DNA from: Neofusicoccum parvum
Lineage: Eukaryota > Ascomycota > Dothideomycetes > Botryosphaeriales > Botryosphaeriaceae
DNA length: 64,000 nucleotides
NCBI GenBank assembly: GCA_020912385.1
Contig: CP087213.1
Span: 2,170,001-2,234,000 of the forward strand
Reading direction: 5' to 3'
Below, piece after piece: positions 42,601-51,391 of the stretch (the stretch's first letter is position 1; each line of letters starts with the position of its first letter). The translations under genes were made by a program, and so were the position numbers. The notes under the pieces were generated by a model, which worked only from the letters and a program-made list of their open reading frames with translations, did no database searches and was not told the origin of the DNA.

Positions 42601-43526
42601 TGCACCCCGCGGACGATACTGCCCGCGCTCACTCCGAGGGTCCAGACTCCCGCTCCCGCTCGCCATCCGCCGTGCGCCGCCGCATGACCAAGCTGCTCGA
42701 GATCCCAGGAGGCGTCGGACGGGGAGGACCGCCAGCCAGCCAACTATCACGCTTCCCAGCCGAGCGCAAACTCAGCGGTCCCACGCCCACTCGCCCTTCA
42801 CCACAGCGCCACTGGAGCATCTCCGACCAAGAAACTCAGCGCCGCGCCTCGACACACCGCATCTCCCCCGCCTCCACCATCGCCGCCACGCGCACCGACA
42901 TCACGCGCATCCAAGCCCTCCTCCTCTGCTCGGGCATCAAAGCCGCCGAGCTCGCCCGCCGCGCCCACATCGTCCGCGACCACCCAGCCCCCTTCCTCAC
43001 CCGCGCAGCCGAGACGGCGCAAGCAAACGACCCGTCCAACGCCGACATCGCCAAGCACACGGCGCTCGTCCCGACGGTGGCGCGCAAGGAGGAGCACGTG
43101 CTGGCAGCCCGCATCCTGGCGTCGGACCTCGAGGCCAGCTCGCAGGCGCTCGTCAAGGCCATGGACGCCTTCCGCACCCAGCGCGTGCGCGCGATGCACC
43201 AGCGCTGCGAGGCCCTGCGCATCGAGCTGGGCGACCGCCTCACCCCGCGCACCCACGCCTGCGCCGACGACGCCGACGCCTTCACCCGCGAGGTCACCAG
43301 CGGCGCCACCCTGGCCGTCAAGGCCGTGGCCGATCGCGTCGACGCCATGGGCCGGGCGCGCAGGCGGCGGATGAGGTGGTTGCGCCGGTTCGGGTGGATG
43401 ATGCTGGAGTGGTGCGTGTTGGGCGTGATGTGGTGGGTGTGGCTGGTGGTGGTGATTGTAAGGTTTGGGTTGGGTTGCGTGAGGGGGGTTGTTAGGGGGG
43501 TGAGGTGGTTTTTGTGGTTGGATTGA
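39642..43526 (+). CDS. Large conserved fungal protein with C-terminal membrane anchor (1294 aa)
   Basis: Function unknown. Single exon from the only in-frame ATG. The N-terminal third is Ser/Arg-rich and disordered. A conserved-looking block at about residues 325-520 includes AKTYVELGAEYRRLLQNLQP, DPLGRAYNPLQFIRNRKLRG, RVRMWVDTVEEA and DWFTLPSEWIADAVWLEQDG. The middle is phosphosite-rich (RSRSPSAVRRR). At about 1085-1240 come helices with coiled-coil character (TRIQALLLCSGIKAAELARR, EEHVLAARILASDLEASSQA). Finally RARRRRMRWLRRFGWM leads into one or two hydrophobic Trp/Val segments (LEWCVLGVMWWVWLVVVIV). This suggests a tail-anchored or hairpin-anchored scaffold facing the cytosol. I recall similar proteins in other filamentous fungi but no named function. 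Confidence 0.8.
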   Translation: MTSAVSTPPSDPRHSTSSQPSQASSATLHSAHDPLHHNHAEPSKRRRLLHRAEATSQPAPASADGNNTRAQGLLGADLAADRERDRRRRLPRRSGGFLLDAALPGSSARRRSRENGAGEKETRSGSRHASKSPSSYDGSRRAYSRGSSSRSRPLSGETDVGASGNGHAPEEYGVRTPENRHDKGHAMRDLGINVDAANELEDDAGAPANAGIDPAQIIHMALNLSESRRRNLGHGQLVAPSIGTRSRRATSAGMGIASTPMQGSFHEYGVGGSLKQHLQQQRRISRNMSPIGGRMSTPASRHVSVSSPNALLDHGIGPQPSYTFTAATLARAEKAKTYVELGAEYRRLLQNLQPLKLDSESSYTYSAFSTPGSPHVELKKIHSNTGPDPLGRAYNPLQFIRNRKLRGRERRKLDPDVIDFEDVDRVRMWVDTVEEATAQQKYRQDDKVLLPPFTPDPMLRSSHEQHNGDTKRPSILLGKQKRPRMDWFTLPSEWIADAVWLEQDGHKYLIEDRNGNRIFPRPRSSMANPRLSRDQARPSLDKRRTSTAGSTTGGGYFSEPRTNYSSEAESHRGRKKRHFLHNKEDSPERGKRLGWISRGRSSSSSGLSSSDDDVSERRKKLDRRLSTQDENTGPLERHMKALLEDDTRVENGLSPILSSPEKYWGAGQSKAPMRRVMSETESDVDGGSNKAAAKRATKRLTLLADRPPESRPSLDGLDSSAPNTPLSKTFSFGASSPPSRVASPDRKSRRSKLPFFRSEASVKGPKVDATDFAIDPVNHKQGSGESFDPSRLSIDQPMRSNSLVRPALLRSHKTTDSLSSLASIQEGKVSRDRKEGKEKEPSSAVTRFFKDVGREGSKARKFIFKKDKPPEEVDETSSSDDGERSSTTDAEDNMSKSVVRRRPKPLSRTGTDTGLSDTSDVSERRPKYHAELPTFKSAASQDQKRDPSSAPSEGRRGRRRPARFDRLAPPRLDTNLSRSSSPGVVQLHPADDTARAHSEGPDSRSRSPSAVRRRMTKLLEIPGGVGRGGPPASQLSRFPAERKLSGPTPTRPSPQRHWSISDQETQRRASTHRISPASTIAATRTDITRIQALLLCSGIKAAELARRAHIVRDHPAPFLTRAAETAQANDPSNADIAKHTALVPTVARKEEHVLAARILASDLEASSQALVKAMDAFRTQRVRAMHQRCEALRIELGDRLTPRTHACADDADAFTREVTSGATLAVKAVADRVDAMGRARRRRMRWLRRFGWMMLEWCVLGVMWWVWLVVVIVRFGLGCVRGVVRGVRWFLWLD

Positions 43527-44304
43527 TGGGGCTCACTCTCTTCTTATCGTCTATTTTTGTTTTTCCCTATGTTCAGTTGTCGTCTTGTGGTAAGGAAAGG
43601 TCGTTTTGGAGATGGCGGGTGCGGGAGTTTCGATACATATACCCCGAGGGTAGTAGAGTTGTTTTCTTCTTCTTTCTTGACACTGTCTTAAGTCTTTTTT
43701 CCTCTCATTTAGCTTTTCCTTTATTAGTCGAGTGTGGGATTCCAAGCGAGGCGTTATATGGTTGTGTCTTGATCTACCACCACTCAATCGTAGTCGTAGT
43801 CGTAAAGTGATCGAATATCGGATGGGTGGGCGGGAGGGAACATATAAAATGGGTCGGACCGGTCGGTTGGGAAGCACATAGCATTTCTTGGGGGTTCGTT
43901 TTCTTTTGTTTCCCTTTCTCAGATTGTATTGTATAGAGAGTACATACCCTTTGGTGTTTTCACTGTAATCAGAAAATGCATCCATTAAATCAGCATCGCG
44001 CATGGTTTGGTGCAATAGTCGTTGATCCATTCAGCGCCGTGAGGATGCGAGAAGATGATACTTGAGTATCCAAGATGATTTCAGGAGATCAACAAAGGCT
44101 TGACTGTACTCGGAGCATCCAGGAGATAACACAGAGAGGGGCGAGATGCAGTACACGTAGAAGCGTTCTGTGATGCCGACTTCGGAAATATCAAGGCGGA
44201 ATGAGCGTAGTCTTGCTAAGGTTTCGGCTATTAGCTCTCTAAAGCCCATCTCTGACCTAAACGTGGGCTGTCGCTGGCCTCTGGACGTCCGCGCATCTAA
44301 GTGC
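43527..44304. other. Convergent 3' intergenic region
   Basis: T-rich on the plus strand after the stop at 43526 (for example 43650-43735), as expected for a terminator. The right half belongs to the 3' side of the hydrolase gene. No gene is seen. Confidence 0.5.
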
Positions 44305-45951
44305 CTATCCAAGCCTCCCAAACCATCCCCTCACTTCACCCCGCAACCTTCCCATCGCACCCTGCTCCTGCCAAAAATGTCCCGCACCTTCCACATCTAC
44401 ACCCATAAACCCTCCAACCTCTGAATCTGCCTTTGTTTTTGCATCTGTCACCGAGAAAGATCGTGACGCCTCCTCCATCCCCTTCGCCCATCTCGCAAGC
44501 TTCTTCGCGCTCGTAAATGGATCATTCGTGCCCCAGATCGCGAACGTCGGGTGCCTCACCAAGGGATCCTCAACATCTGCGCTTCTTGAATGAGCCGTAG
44601 GGAAGGGCAACAAAGCCGGCAAAGACGACATTGCCAGCCCCGGCGCAATGAACAACGACGTCGGCGGCAGCAGCGGAGAGACAAGCAAGTACGCCGGGAC
44701 AACCACCACCTCCACCTCCACCTTCCCGGCGCTCCCTGCGTCTTCAACACTTTGCGGCTCTTCGACGATTGCTGATCCCTCTTCGAAAACGGCACCTGGA
44801 GCACCCGGCGACGCAGAGTGCTCTTGGTGATGGTGCTTCCTGTCCCACGCCCGCTTCAACCTCTCGGTCCCCCGCGCCAGATCCAGACTCCGACTACTTC
44901 GCCTCATCACCTCTTTGCTCCGCCGTCGTGCCTCCGGATCGCTCTCTTCGCCGCCTATCGTGACCGGACTCCGATGCTTGTGTAGGAAGCTATCCCGGCC
45001 CCGCCGCTCTCGCAGCTCCGCGTTCGTTTCAGAAGCTAAATGCCGCGCCCGTAGCAGGATTTCCGCAGGGGTAGAACCAATTGAGGGCTCGGCGCCGTAG
45101 AAGGGGGACAGGAGGCCCGGGAGGGGTGGTAGCCGGGAGGCGACGAGGGAGCCGTAGGAGTAGCCGCCCAGGATAAGATAGATAGGCTCGTCATCGTGAA
45201 CGCCGTCCGCCGTCTGCTCATCTGCCTCAGCCAAGGCGTCAGAGCTGGTGCGCGTTGCCGGCCGGCCCCTCCCACCGCTGCCGTCGTCGTGGTGCTGGTC
45301 CGCACGCAGACACCGCATGTACTCGACCATCAACCCCACAAACGAGACGTAGTCCTGCAGCTCCGGCTTCCCGGTCCAGCTCGTCCTGCCGCCCCCACCG
45401 CCGCGCGCCGCAGCTCCCGACCCGGCGCCGTGGTGGTGATGGTGACGGTGGTGGTGGCTACCCGACGATGACATGGCGCCGCTGCAGCTCCGCGAGAAGC
45501 ACTCCGCTCATCAGCACATTCCCGCTCCCGTCGCATCAGGGGGAGGAGGGCCGAGGCGCGCCCGCCCGCACACTCACCGAAACCCAAACGTCCCGACAAC
45601 CCACCCCTCCGCCAGGCACTCCGCCCCGACGTTGCCGACGACCGGGTCGTCGTAGTTGCCCCCCAGCGGCGCGTACGGGTGCGCGATTATCGCGGCCTTC
45701 TTCCTCTGCTGCCCGCGCGGCTTCTCGTCCTGCGCCTGGGTTCCGCTGTTGCGGCCGCGCTCTTCCTCGCCGCCGCTGTTGTTGCTGCTGCTGCTGCCGT
45801 CTCCGGCGAACAGGCTCTGCGGATGGTATATCCGGCAATCCAGCGCTGCGTCGTCGTGCAGCGACGGGATGGTGAAGCTGTACGCCGGGTGCTGCGCTTG
45901 GAGCGGTGGGGACGGCGAGGGCGGCGAAAGCGGCGCGCTGGAGACCTGCAT
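44305..45951 (-). CDS. Alpha/beta-hydrolase-fold protein with His-rich insertion
   Basis: Exons 45951-45578 and 45481-44305 (intron 96 nt) give 516 residues. Alpha/beta-hydrolase features: KAAIIAHPYAPLGGNYDDPV (beta3 and oxyanion region, about 97-112), GWVVGTFGFRGA at the exon junction, RTSWTGKPELQDYVSFVGLM, and the nucleophile elbow ILGGYSYGSL (GYSYG, about 231-235, Ser nucleophile). Later FAIWGTNDPFTSAKKL supplies the acid-residue strand and VEGAGHFW the catalytic His. Between TFGFRGA and GRTSW lies a low-complexity stretch with HHHRHHHHH and a Gly run; a second disordered Arg/Ser-rich linker occupies about 300-380. The substrate is unknown. Carboxylesterase-like or dienelactone-hydrolase-like activity is possible. 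Confidence 0.85.
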
Positions 45952-46887
45952 GGTCGCGGTGGCTGTGGCGGGGCGGATCCCGTCGAGCTGCTGTCGAAAG
46001 AAGCTCGGGGGTTTTTGGGCGGAGATAGGTGGGTGGGCGGTGCGCGTACGTTTAGAGCATTGTGCTTATCGCGCGGGCGGCGGCAGCGTCGTCGTCGAGA
46101 GGTTGGGCGGGTGAGGTTGGTGGTGGTGGAAGGGATTTTTTTTGGCAGCGTGGTTCTGACCGTAAGAATGCGTTCGGTCTCGTGGAGTGGAGGGCTGTAG
46201 TTGCGAGAGGTTTGATGGTCGAAGAATGTTGTTATCCAGCTGCCTGGGGTAGAGAGCTGCGGAGGATGACGTGGGGCGCGGCGCATGTGAAGACGACTCG
46301 AGGGCGAGCACCCCGGTCCACAACACCAATCAACTACCTATCCTTGGCCTCAACGTTCAGGAGATGTCCCACGTTCCGCACACTAGGAAAATAAACTGAT
46401 GATTGTGAGTTCGTAACAAAGATTAAGTTTAAAGTATAAAAATATGCAAGTACAGCCCGAATTGAGTTGCGGATTGCGCGGTCTGGCTGAATCCAGAGGC
46501 CGCGAGGCTGACCCCGGGAGACCCCAGCTGGTCAGTCGTTCGTTTTTCACGTGTGCTTACATGTTATTCCTGCTTGGCAGCCGACGATCATGCCTTTAAG
46601 GTCGGATAAGACTCTGGTATCAACAAGCATACGATCTGCTGCCTGGTCCTCCTCGTCGGCGTCTCCGAACCTGCAAGCGCCACGAAGACCACGTTGTATG
46701 TATATCCTTATTTGCCTCACATATTGAAATTGCCACCATTACCCTATTAATACGCAGCTTCTCTCGCGCTTGAGGGGTATGGAGTCGCCAAATCGGACAC
46801 GCAAACGCACTATAGAATGTTAATTCTTCAACTTCCCTTCATCTAATTTACCCTCTTAATCCCGCAGATTTTTGCTTCCTAATAACA
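45952..46887. other. Intergenic, left border of the AT-rich island
   Basis: GC-rich promoter side of the hydrolase gene up to about 46.33 kb, changing visibly to AT-richer sequence from about 46.38 kb (e.g. 46425-46445). No gene is accepted here. Confidence 0.5.
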
Positions 46888-48891
46888 ATGACTCTGCCAA
46901 GCTCTGACGCTGTATGCAGAAATTGCCGGAAGCTTCGACTAGTCGAATCCGTTCTCCATAGACCTCGCACGGGAGGACACCGACGAAACAAACAACGGAG
47001 CTTCAAGATTGACAAGCTTGGGAAAATCAGAAGGCGCAGATCCACGTACGCATTCTGTTTGCTCCTGTCCCAGCTTGCAGGTCCTGAGTCCGGTGCGGAC
47101 GTACAGGTCCGCGGTCAGATATATAGTAGTTCAGATTCACAAGCTGAGATGGGGGTCTATTACGGATATAAGCACGCCGAAATACGGAAAGACACTCAGG
47201 CTGTTACAACCGACTCATATGAGGCCAATTCACCACTCGAATATAGCACAGTGGATTTCAGCGACATCCGTGGCCGAATCGACCAATGTGAGGCAGAACA
47301 CAATCACAGACACCTCGAAGGCCTTCCCAGATACCAGCATCCCATTGACCTCACCTTTATCGATGTTCAGGATTACTCCTTAAGGCAAGGCATGAGTAGT
47401 TGGAAGTACTTCACTTTGAGCTACATCTGGGGTGGGAAGGTTCCGTTCATTGCCAATAGCATCCCTCGCACGGATCTATATAAGACTGGCGCTCTTCGGC
47501 GGCCAGAGGTCAAGATTGCTCCAATCATCGAGGATGCGATAGAAGTTGCGCATAAGCTCCAGGGAAGATACATTTAGGTAGACGCTCTGTAAGTAAGCTC
47601 TGATGCTGATGTCTATTCTTGGTCTGTGTGGCTGACCATCTCCCAGATGCATTGATCAGAGCAGCGGTGAGAAGCATGCTCAAATCGCCCAGATGGATGT
47701 CGTTTTCAGCCAATCGGTAGCAACGCTTGCAACATTGAGCGCACAAAATGCGTATTCCGAGCTTCCAGGAATTCGCCCTCGCACTATCAACCCATATAAG
47801 ACAGTAAGAGCTATTCGCACGGCAATTCTGAAAGGATCACGGTATTCATCCTTCAGCATGAACTTCGGGAAGCGGGCATGGACCTATCAAGAGTGCTGGC
47901 TATCCAGAAGGTGCATCATATTTGCAAAATCAGGAGTATACTTCCGCTGCTCCGGAAACGGCTTCGAGCCGCAACCAATCAAGCCAGTAAAAGTTCGTGG
48001 ACGTGATGTTGAATTCCACCTCAAAGCTTTCCTTGGACCTAAAGCTGGTCTTCTCGAGAGATCGGGGAATACGCCGGTGAACTGGGTAGAAGGCTTTGAG
48101 GAATACACAGAAATGGTTGATTCCTACAAGACAAGGCAGATGACGGATAGTAGAGATGCTCTCAATGCTTATATGGGCATCCTTGGAGTTCTTGTTCATC
48201 GGTTCGGTGACAGGACCCTTTGCGGGCTTCCAGAGCCAATTCTCTATGCCGCTCTACTTTGGGAAACCCCGGTTTACATCGAACATAAGAGGAATGTCAA
48301 TTTTCCAAGTTGGAGCTGGGCTGGATGGACAAACGTTTGCGAATATGGATGGGCAACCTTCAGCCGCTCGAAACGTCTAGGCTGGTTGAAACCCGAAATC
48401 AAGGTGCTCAGATCCTCCCAAAGAAAACATATGGATCGCTCTCGTCCAGACGCGAGTCACCATAGCGAGAACCTGGACCTTGAAGATACCTTTACCTTAC
48501 GATTCATGGCTTGGACAGTACCAGCTCGTCTTGTTCGACCCTTTCTGTCTTCGATTCGACTCGGCTAGAGGATCCCTTCTCTCTGGGGCTCGCGCTTCAC
48601 GACCAAAGTGGATCTCACTGTGGGACTCTTTCCGCGCTCTATGGATGGCGCGGCTATCTGCGAAAATGGGCCGAGAGGTGCGAGCTTTCCCTCATTACGA
48701 GTGGGAAAGCCCCGAAATGGCCGTATAAAGAAGGAGATGAGTATAAAGAAGGGGAGTGGGCTTATCGACACTTTATAGTCATTAAGTGGAATGAGTCACG
48801 CACCGTTGCGGAACGAGTTATAGTTGGAAATATGAACGTAGAAGCATGGGAGAGGTTTCATCCGACGAAGAAGATGATTACACTGCGTTGA
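46888..48891 (+). pseudogene. HET-domain (heterokaryon incompatibility) gene, broken
   Basis: Typical HET sequence: WKYFTLSYIWGG, then GRYI-stop-VDALCIDQSSGEKHAQIAQMD, WTYQECWLSRRCIIF, FPSWSWAGW, SGSHCGTLSALYGWRGYL, CELSLITSG and a C-terminal KKMITLR. The hallmark W of RY(I/L)WVDALCIDQ is a TAG (47575-47577). A canonical intron follows (GTAAGT donor at 47588, CCCAG acceptor ending 47646) and rejoins the motif in phase, so the stop lies inside the HET core. A second lesion near 48515-48565 moves the frame; a 53-nt intron could bridge it but would delete coding-looking sequence. In living relatives these proteins trigger incompatibility cell death after non-self recognition. Here the product would be truncated at about 229 residues. 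Confidence 0.85.
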
Positions 48892-49204
48892 GATTGGGTC
48901 GCTACCGGTACCGTCCTTTTCACTTGCCCTTAATTTTTTAGACAATCAAATGGCATTTAAACTATGGCTTGGCGTTCAAGGTTGTGTCTGTGACGACGCG
49001 ATAGACATGTAGCGCAGAGTCGCCTTGACCTTGAATCGATAGGCTCTAAGATTGCTGCCCAATTCAAAGTGATAATTATCGTAGCGCGTTACAGCTACAT
49101 ATTCAGAAAAGCTATAAGCACCACTCCGATATCCAGACATACTACAACGCCGCTCCATCTGCGATTCCTCTACAACATAACACCTAACGATACCTATCAA
49201 CGTC
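48892..49204. other. Spacer between HET and ankyrin pseudogenes
   Basis: AT-rich, about 0.3 kb, with only short frames. It may hold the lost 5' part of the ankyrin gene; nothing definite is seen. Confidence 0.4.
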
Positions 49205-50020
49205 TTGCTAAAGACCACGATTTACAGGCGATGGCTACTTAATACACCTGATCGACCTTTCACCAAATGGGAGCTTGAGTCTACGCTCGTCCGTGCTATC
49301 TCGAAACAAGATATTCTCGTCCCAAAGCTTCTTCTTCCTCGTGGTGTACGTATCGATGGACCTGATTTTCTGCAGGCAGCCGTCACCGCGATCCTGGCCA
49401 TCTACCAACAACTCATCGAGCATGAATAGGACATCAACTCCATCGACCTAAAAACTGGGGAAACTTCCCTTACGTGCGCTTCTCTACCGGGGTTTTTGAG
49501 ATCAAGCCAGCTAACTAGAACTCACGGGCTGATCGCAGCCAATACCAACCTCGTGAGGTGGTTCCTCAACCACGGTACTGATTCCAATCTTGCAGGGTTC
49601 GCAGAAGGGATCTCACCTACGCGATAACCGCAGCGGCCGGGACTAGGCATCCCGAGCGGTATTCCCGGCTATAAGCCACTGGAAACCGCGGTCTTTGAGC
49701 ATAACTGAGAGGCTGCGGAACTGCTGCTGTCTTACAGAGTTGAAGTTGATGATGGTGCTTTATTCTCATACATCGATAGTCAGACCAAAGACGAAGCTAC
49801 CAGGCTACAGTACCTGCTTGATCAAGGAGGGAACGTCAACGCGCTATAACAGAGTAAAACATTACTCCACTACACCATCATTCATGCGAGACCGGAGTCA
49901 GTTGCCCTTCTCCTAGAACGAGGAGCAGACAGAAGCAGGAAGACCTAGACGGGAAATACTGCAATGGACATAGCTAAGTAGGTGGGCTAAGAGGATGTGT
50001 TAGAACTGCTTAAAGAATAA
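49205..50020 (+). pseudogene. Ankyrin-repeat gene relic with seven in-frame stops
   Basis: One continuous frame shows degenerate ankyrin repeats: LLLPRGVRIDGPDFLQAAV, HGLIAANTNLVRWFLNHGTD, KPLETAVFEHN-stop-EAAELLL, LQYLLDQGGNVNAL, TLLHYTIIHARPESVALLLE with RGADRS, and GNTAMDIA followed by EDVLELLKE and a final TAA. In the same frame lie stops at 49427, 49625, 49706, 49847, 49946, 49979 and 49988, with no frameshift. Most are TAG/TAA where CAG/CAA (Gln) would fit. The N-terminus is missing or unrecognisable. Such a gene would have encoded a protein-interaction module, possibly the sensor half of a HET/NLR-type recognition protein. Confidence 0.75.
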
Positions 50021-50225
50021 GGTGAGACGATTGTGGTCCATTTGTCAGGAGGAGTCAACGCTTGAGCAAAAGAACACTATCTCTCTATCTCGGAACACAT
50101 TCTAGTATTTGAAAGCCTATAAATACCCAGCTCTTTGCTCATCTCTCCTGACACAATTATGCACCTCAACAGGACTGTCTGTCACATGCATCGCGTTCAT
50201 CACCAATCATCGCGCTCTCGTATCT

Positions 50226-51391
50226 TCAACGCCCTCCCCTCTTCAGTCCTCCCCTTCTACGACGACAGAACGCGCTGCGTATCCAAGAAGCAAGGGTCGT
50301 CTCAGCACTCTTCGGAATGCTCTCGCGGAATCCCAATCCTGCGAAAAGTTCTCGAGGGCGTTTATTAGCTATTCCAGTTAGAATGCTTAGGGGATCGCCA
50401 TGGTTTAGATATGATGCAGAAGCGGGTGGAGCATGAACTTCCATGCCTTCATTGAATCCACAAGGCTCCGGCTAAGGACCTTTGAAAAACCGTTCGATTA
50501 TCGCATGGTACGAGTTGAATGGATCTGTTCCGATAGGACTTGCGAGGTTCTTATCTGTAGATCCTTAGATGTGTGTAGCGATGGCAACATATCTGTCCCC
50601 ATTGCGTATCACGACGGGCGACCCAGAGTTGCCTGGCCATGGTCAGTAAATAAAGAATAGCGGCGATTGACGTACATACCATCACCAGTTGAAACAGGAT
50701 AGGTGAGGTACCTATCTGTCTTGCGGATGTCCCACTCTACAGGCCGAAATTCTTCGTACATCTCCGCTCCAGACTCACCTCCATAGCACTTGTCACCTGG
50801 ATAGCCAACGACGCCGAGACATTCAGAGCCAACAAGTAGCGTAGGCTGGTACGCCAAGGGCTCAACATCCTCGAACGGAGACTTCAGCTCTATGAAGGCG
50901 AAGTCATGGAGGCATTCGCGTCTGCTATACCAGGAGGACGGCACCAAGACCCTGGCGCCGGACCGAAACTGAGCCCGGGACCGAAACTAGACATCTGGAG
51001 CACCCGTAGATTGCGCGATGTTTCCACAGTATGCCACACCCGCCGTCAAGTATTCTACGCGGCCCAGCCACGGCTCGTCTTTGTTATAGACATTGTGTGC
51101 GGCGGTTGCGACAACACGTTCGCTAACAAGCCAACCAGTACCGATATATCGGACATCCCCGAATTACATCCACAGCTTGACGATTGCTTGTAGAGGCTTA
51201 GCACTAGTAGTAGGGAGCAAGCGAGAGTTGAACTTACGTCTGTACTTCCCGTAGATATATAGGTCCTCTGATTTCACTCTCGTCCGTTTATCATAGTCGA
51301 TCACACGTTCGGGGGAGGTCCCATCATTAGACGAGGATTTTAGATTCCACGCGAGCATTTTGCCGGGCTCTTCTACAGTCTTGATCACCAT
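50226..51391 (-). pseudogene. Trypsin-like (V8/glutamyl-endopeptidase-type) serine protease gene, broken
   Basis: From the ATG at 51391 the gene reads, with two canonical introns (donors 51237 and 50679), through the full catalytic triad. His is in GTGWLVSERVVATAAHNVYN, Asp in HDFAFIELKSP, Ser in GDGNSGSPVVIRNGD. VGYPGDKCYGGESGAEMYEE is also typical of the cytosolic fungal Trypsin_2-like family. In-frame stops interrupt it at 51166-51164 (TAA), 50989-50987 (TAG), 50567-50565 (TAA) and 50474-50472 (TAG), yet phase and splice sites are kept to the terminal stop at 50226. Such peptidase domains occur alone or as N-terminal effectors of fungal NLR-like proteins. As written, only about 68 residues would be made. 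Confidence 0.8.

Noticed and set aside
43836..43875. GGTCGGACCGGTCGG inverted repeat downstream of the 1294-aa gene
   Set aside because: Short GC palindrome in a 3' spacer; no evidence for a structured RNA or terminator hairpin function in a fungal gene.
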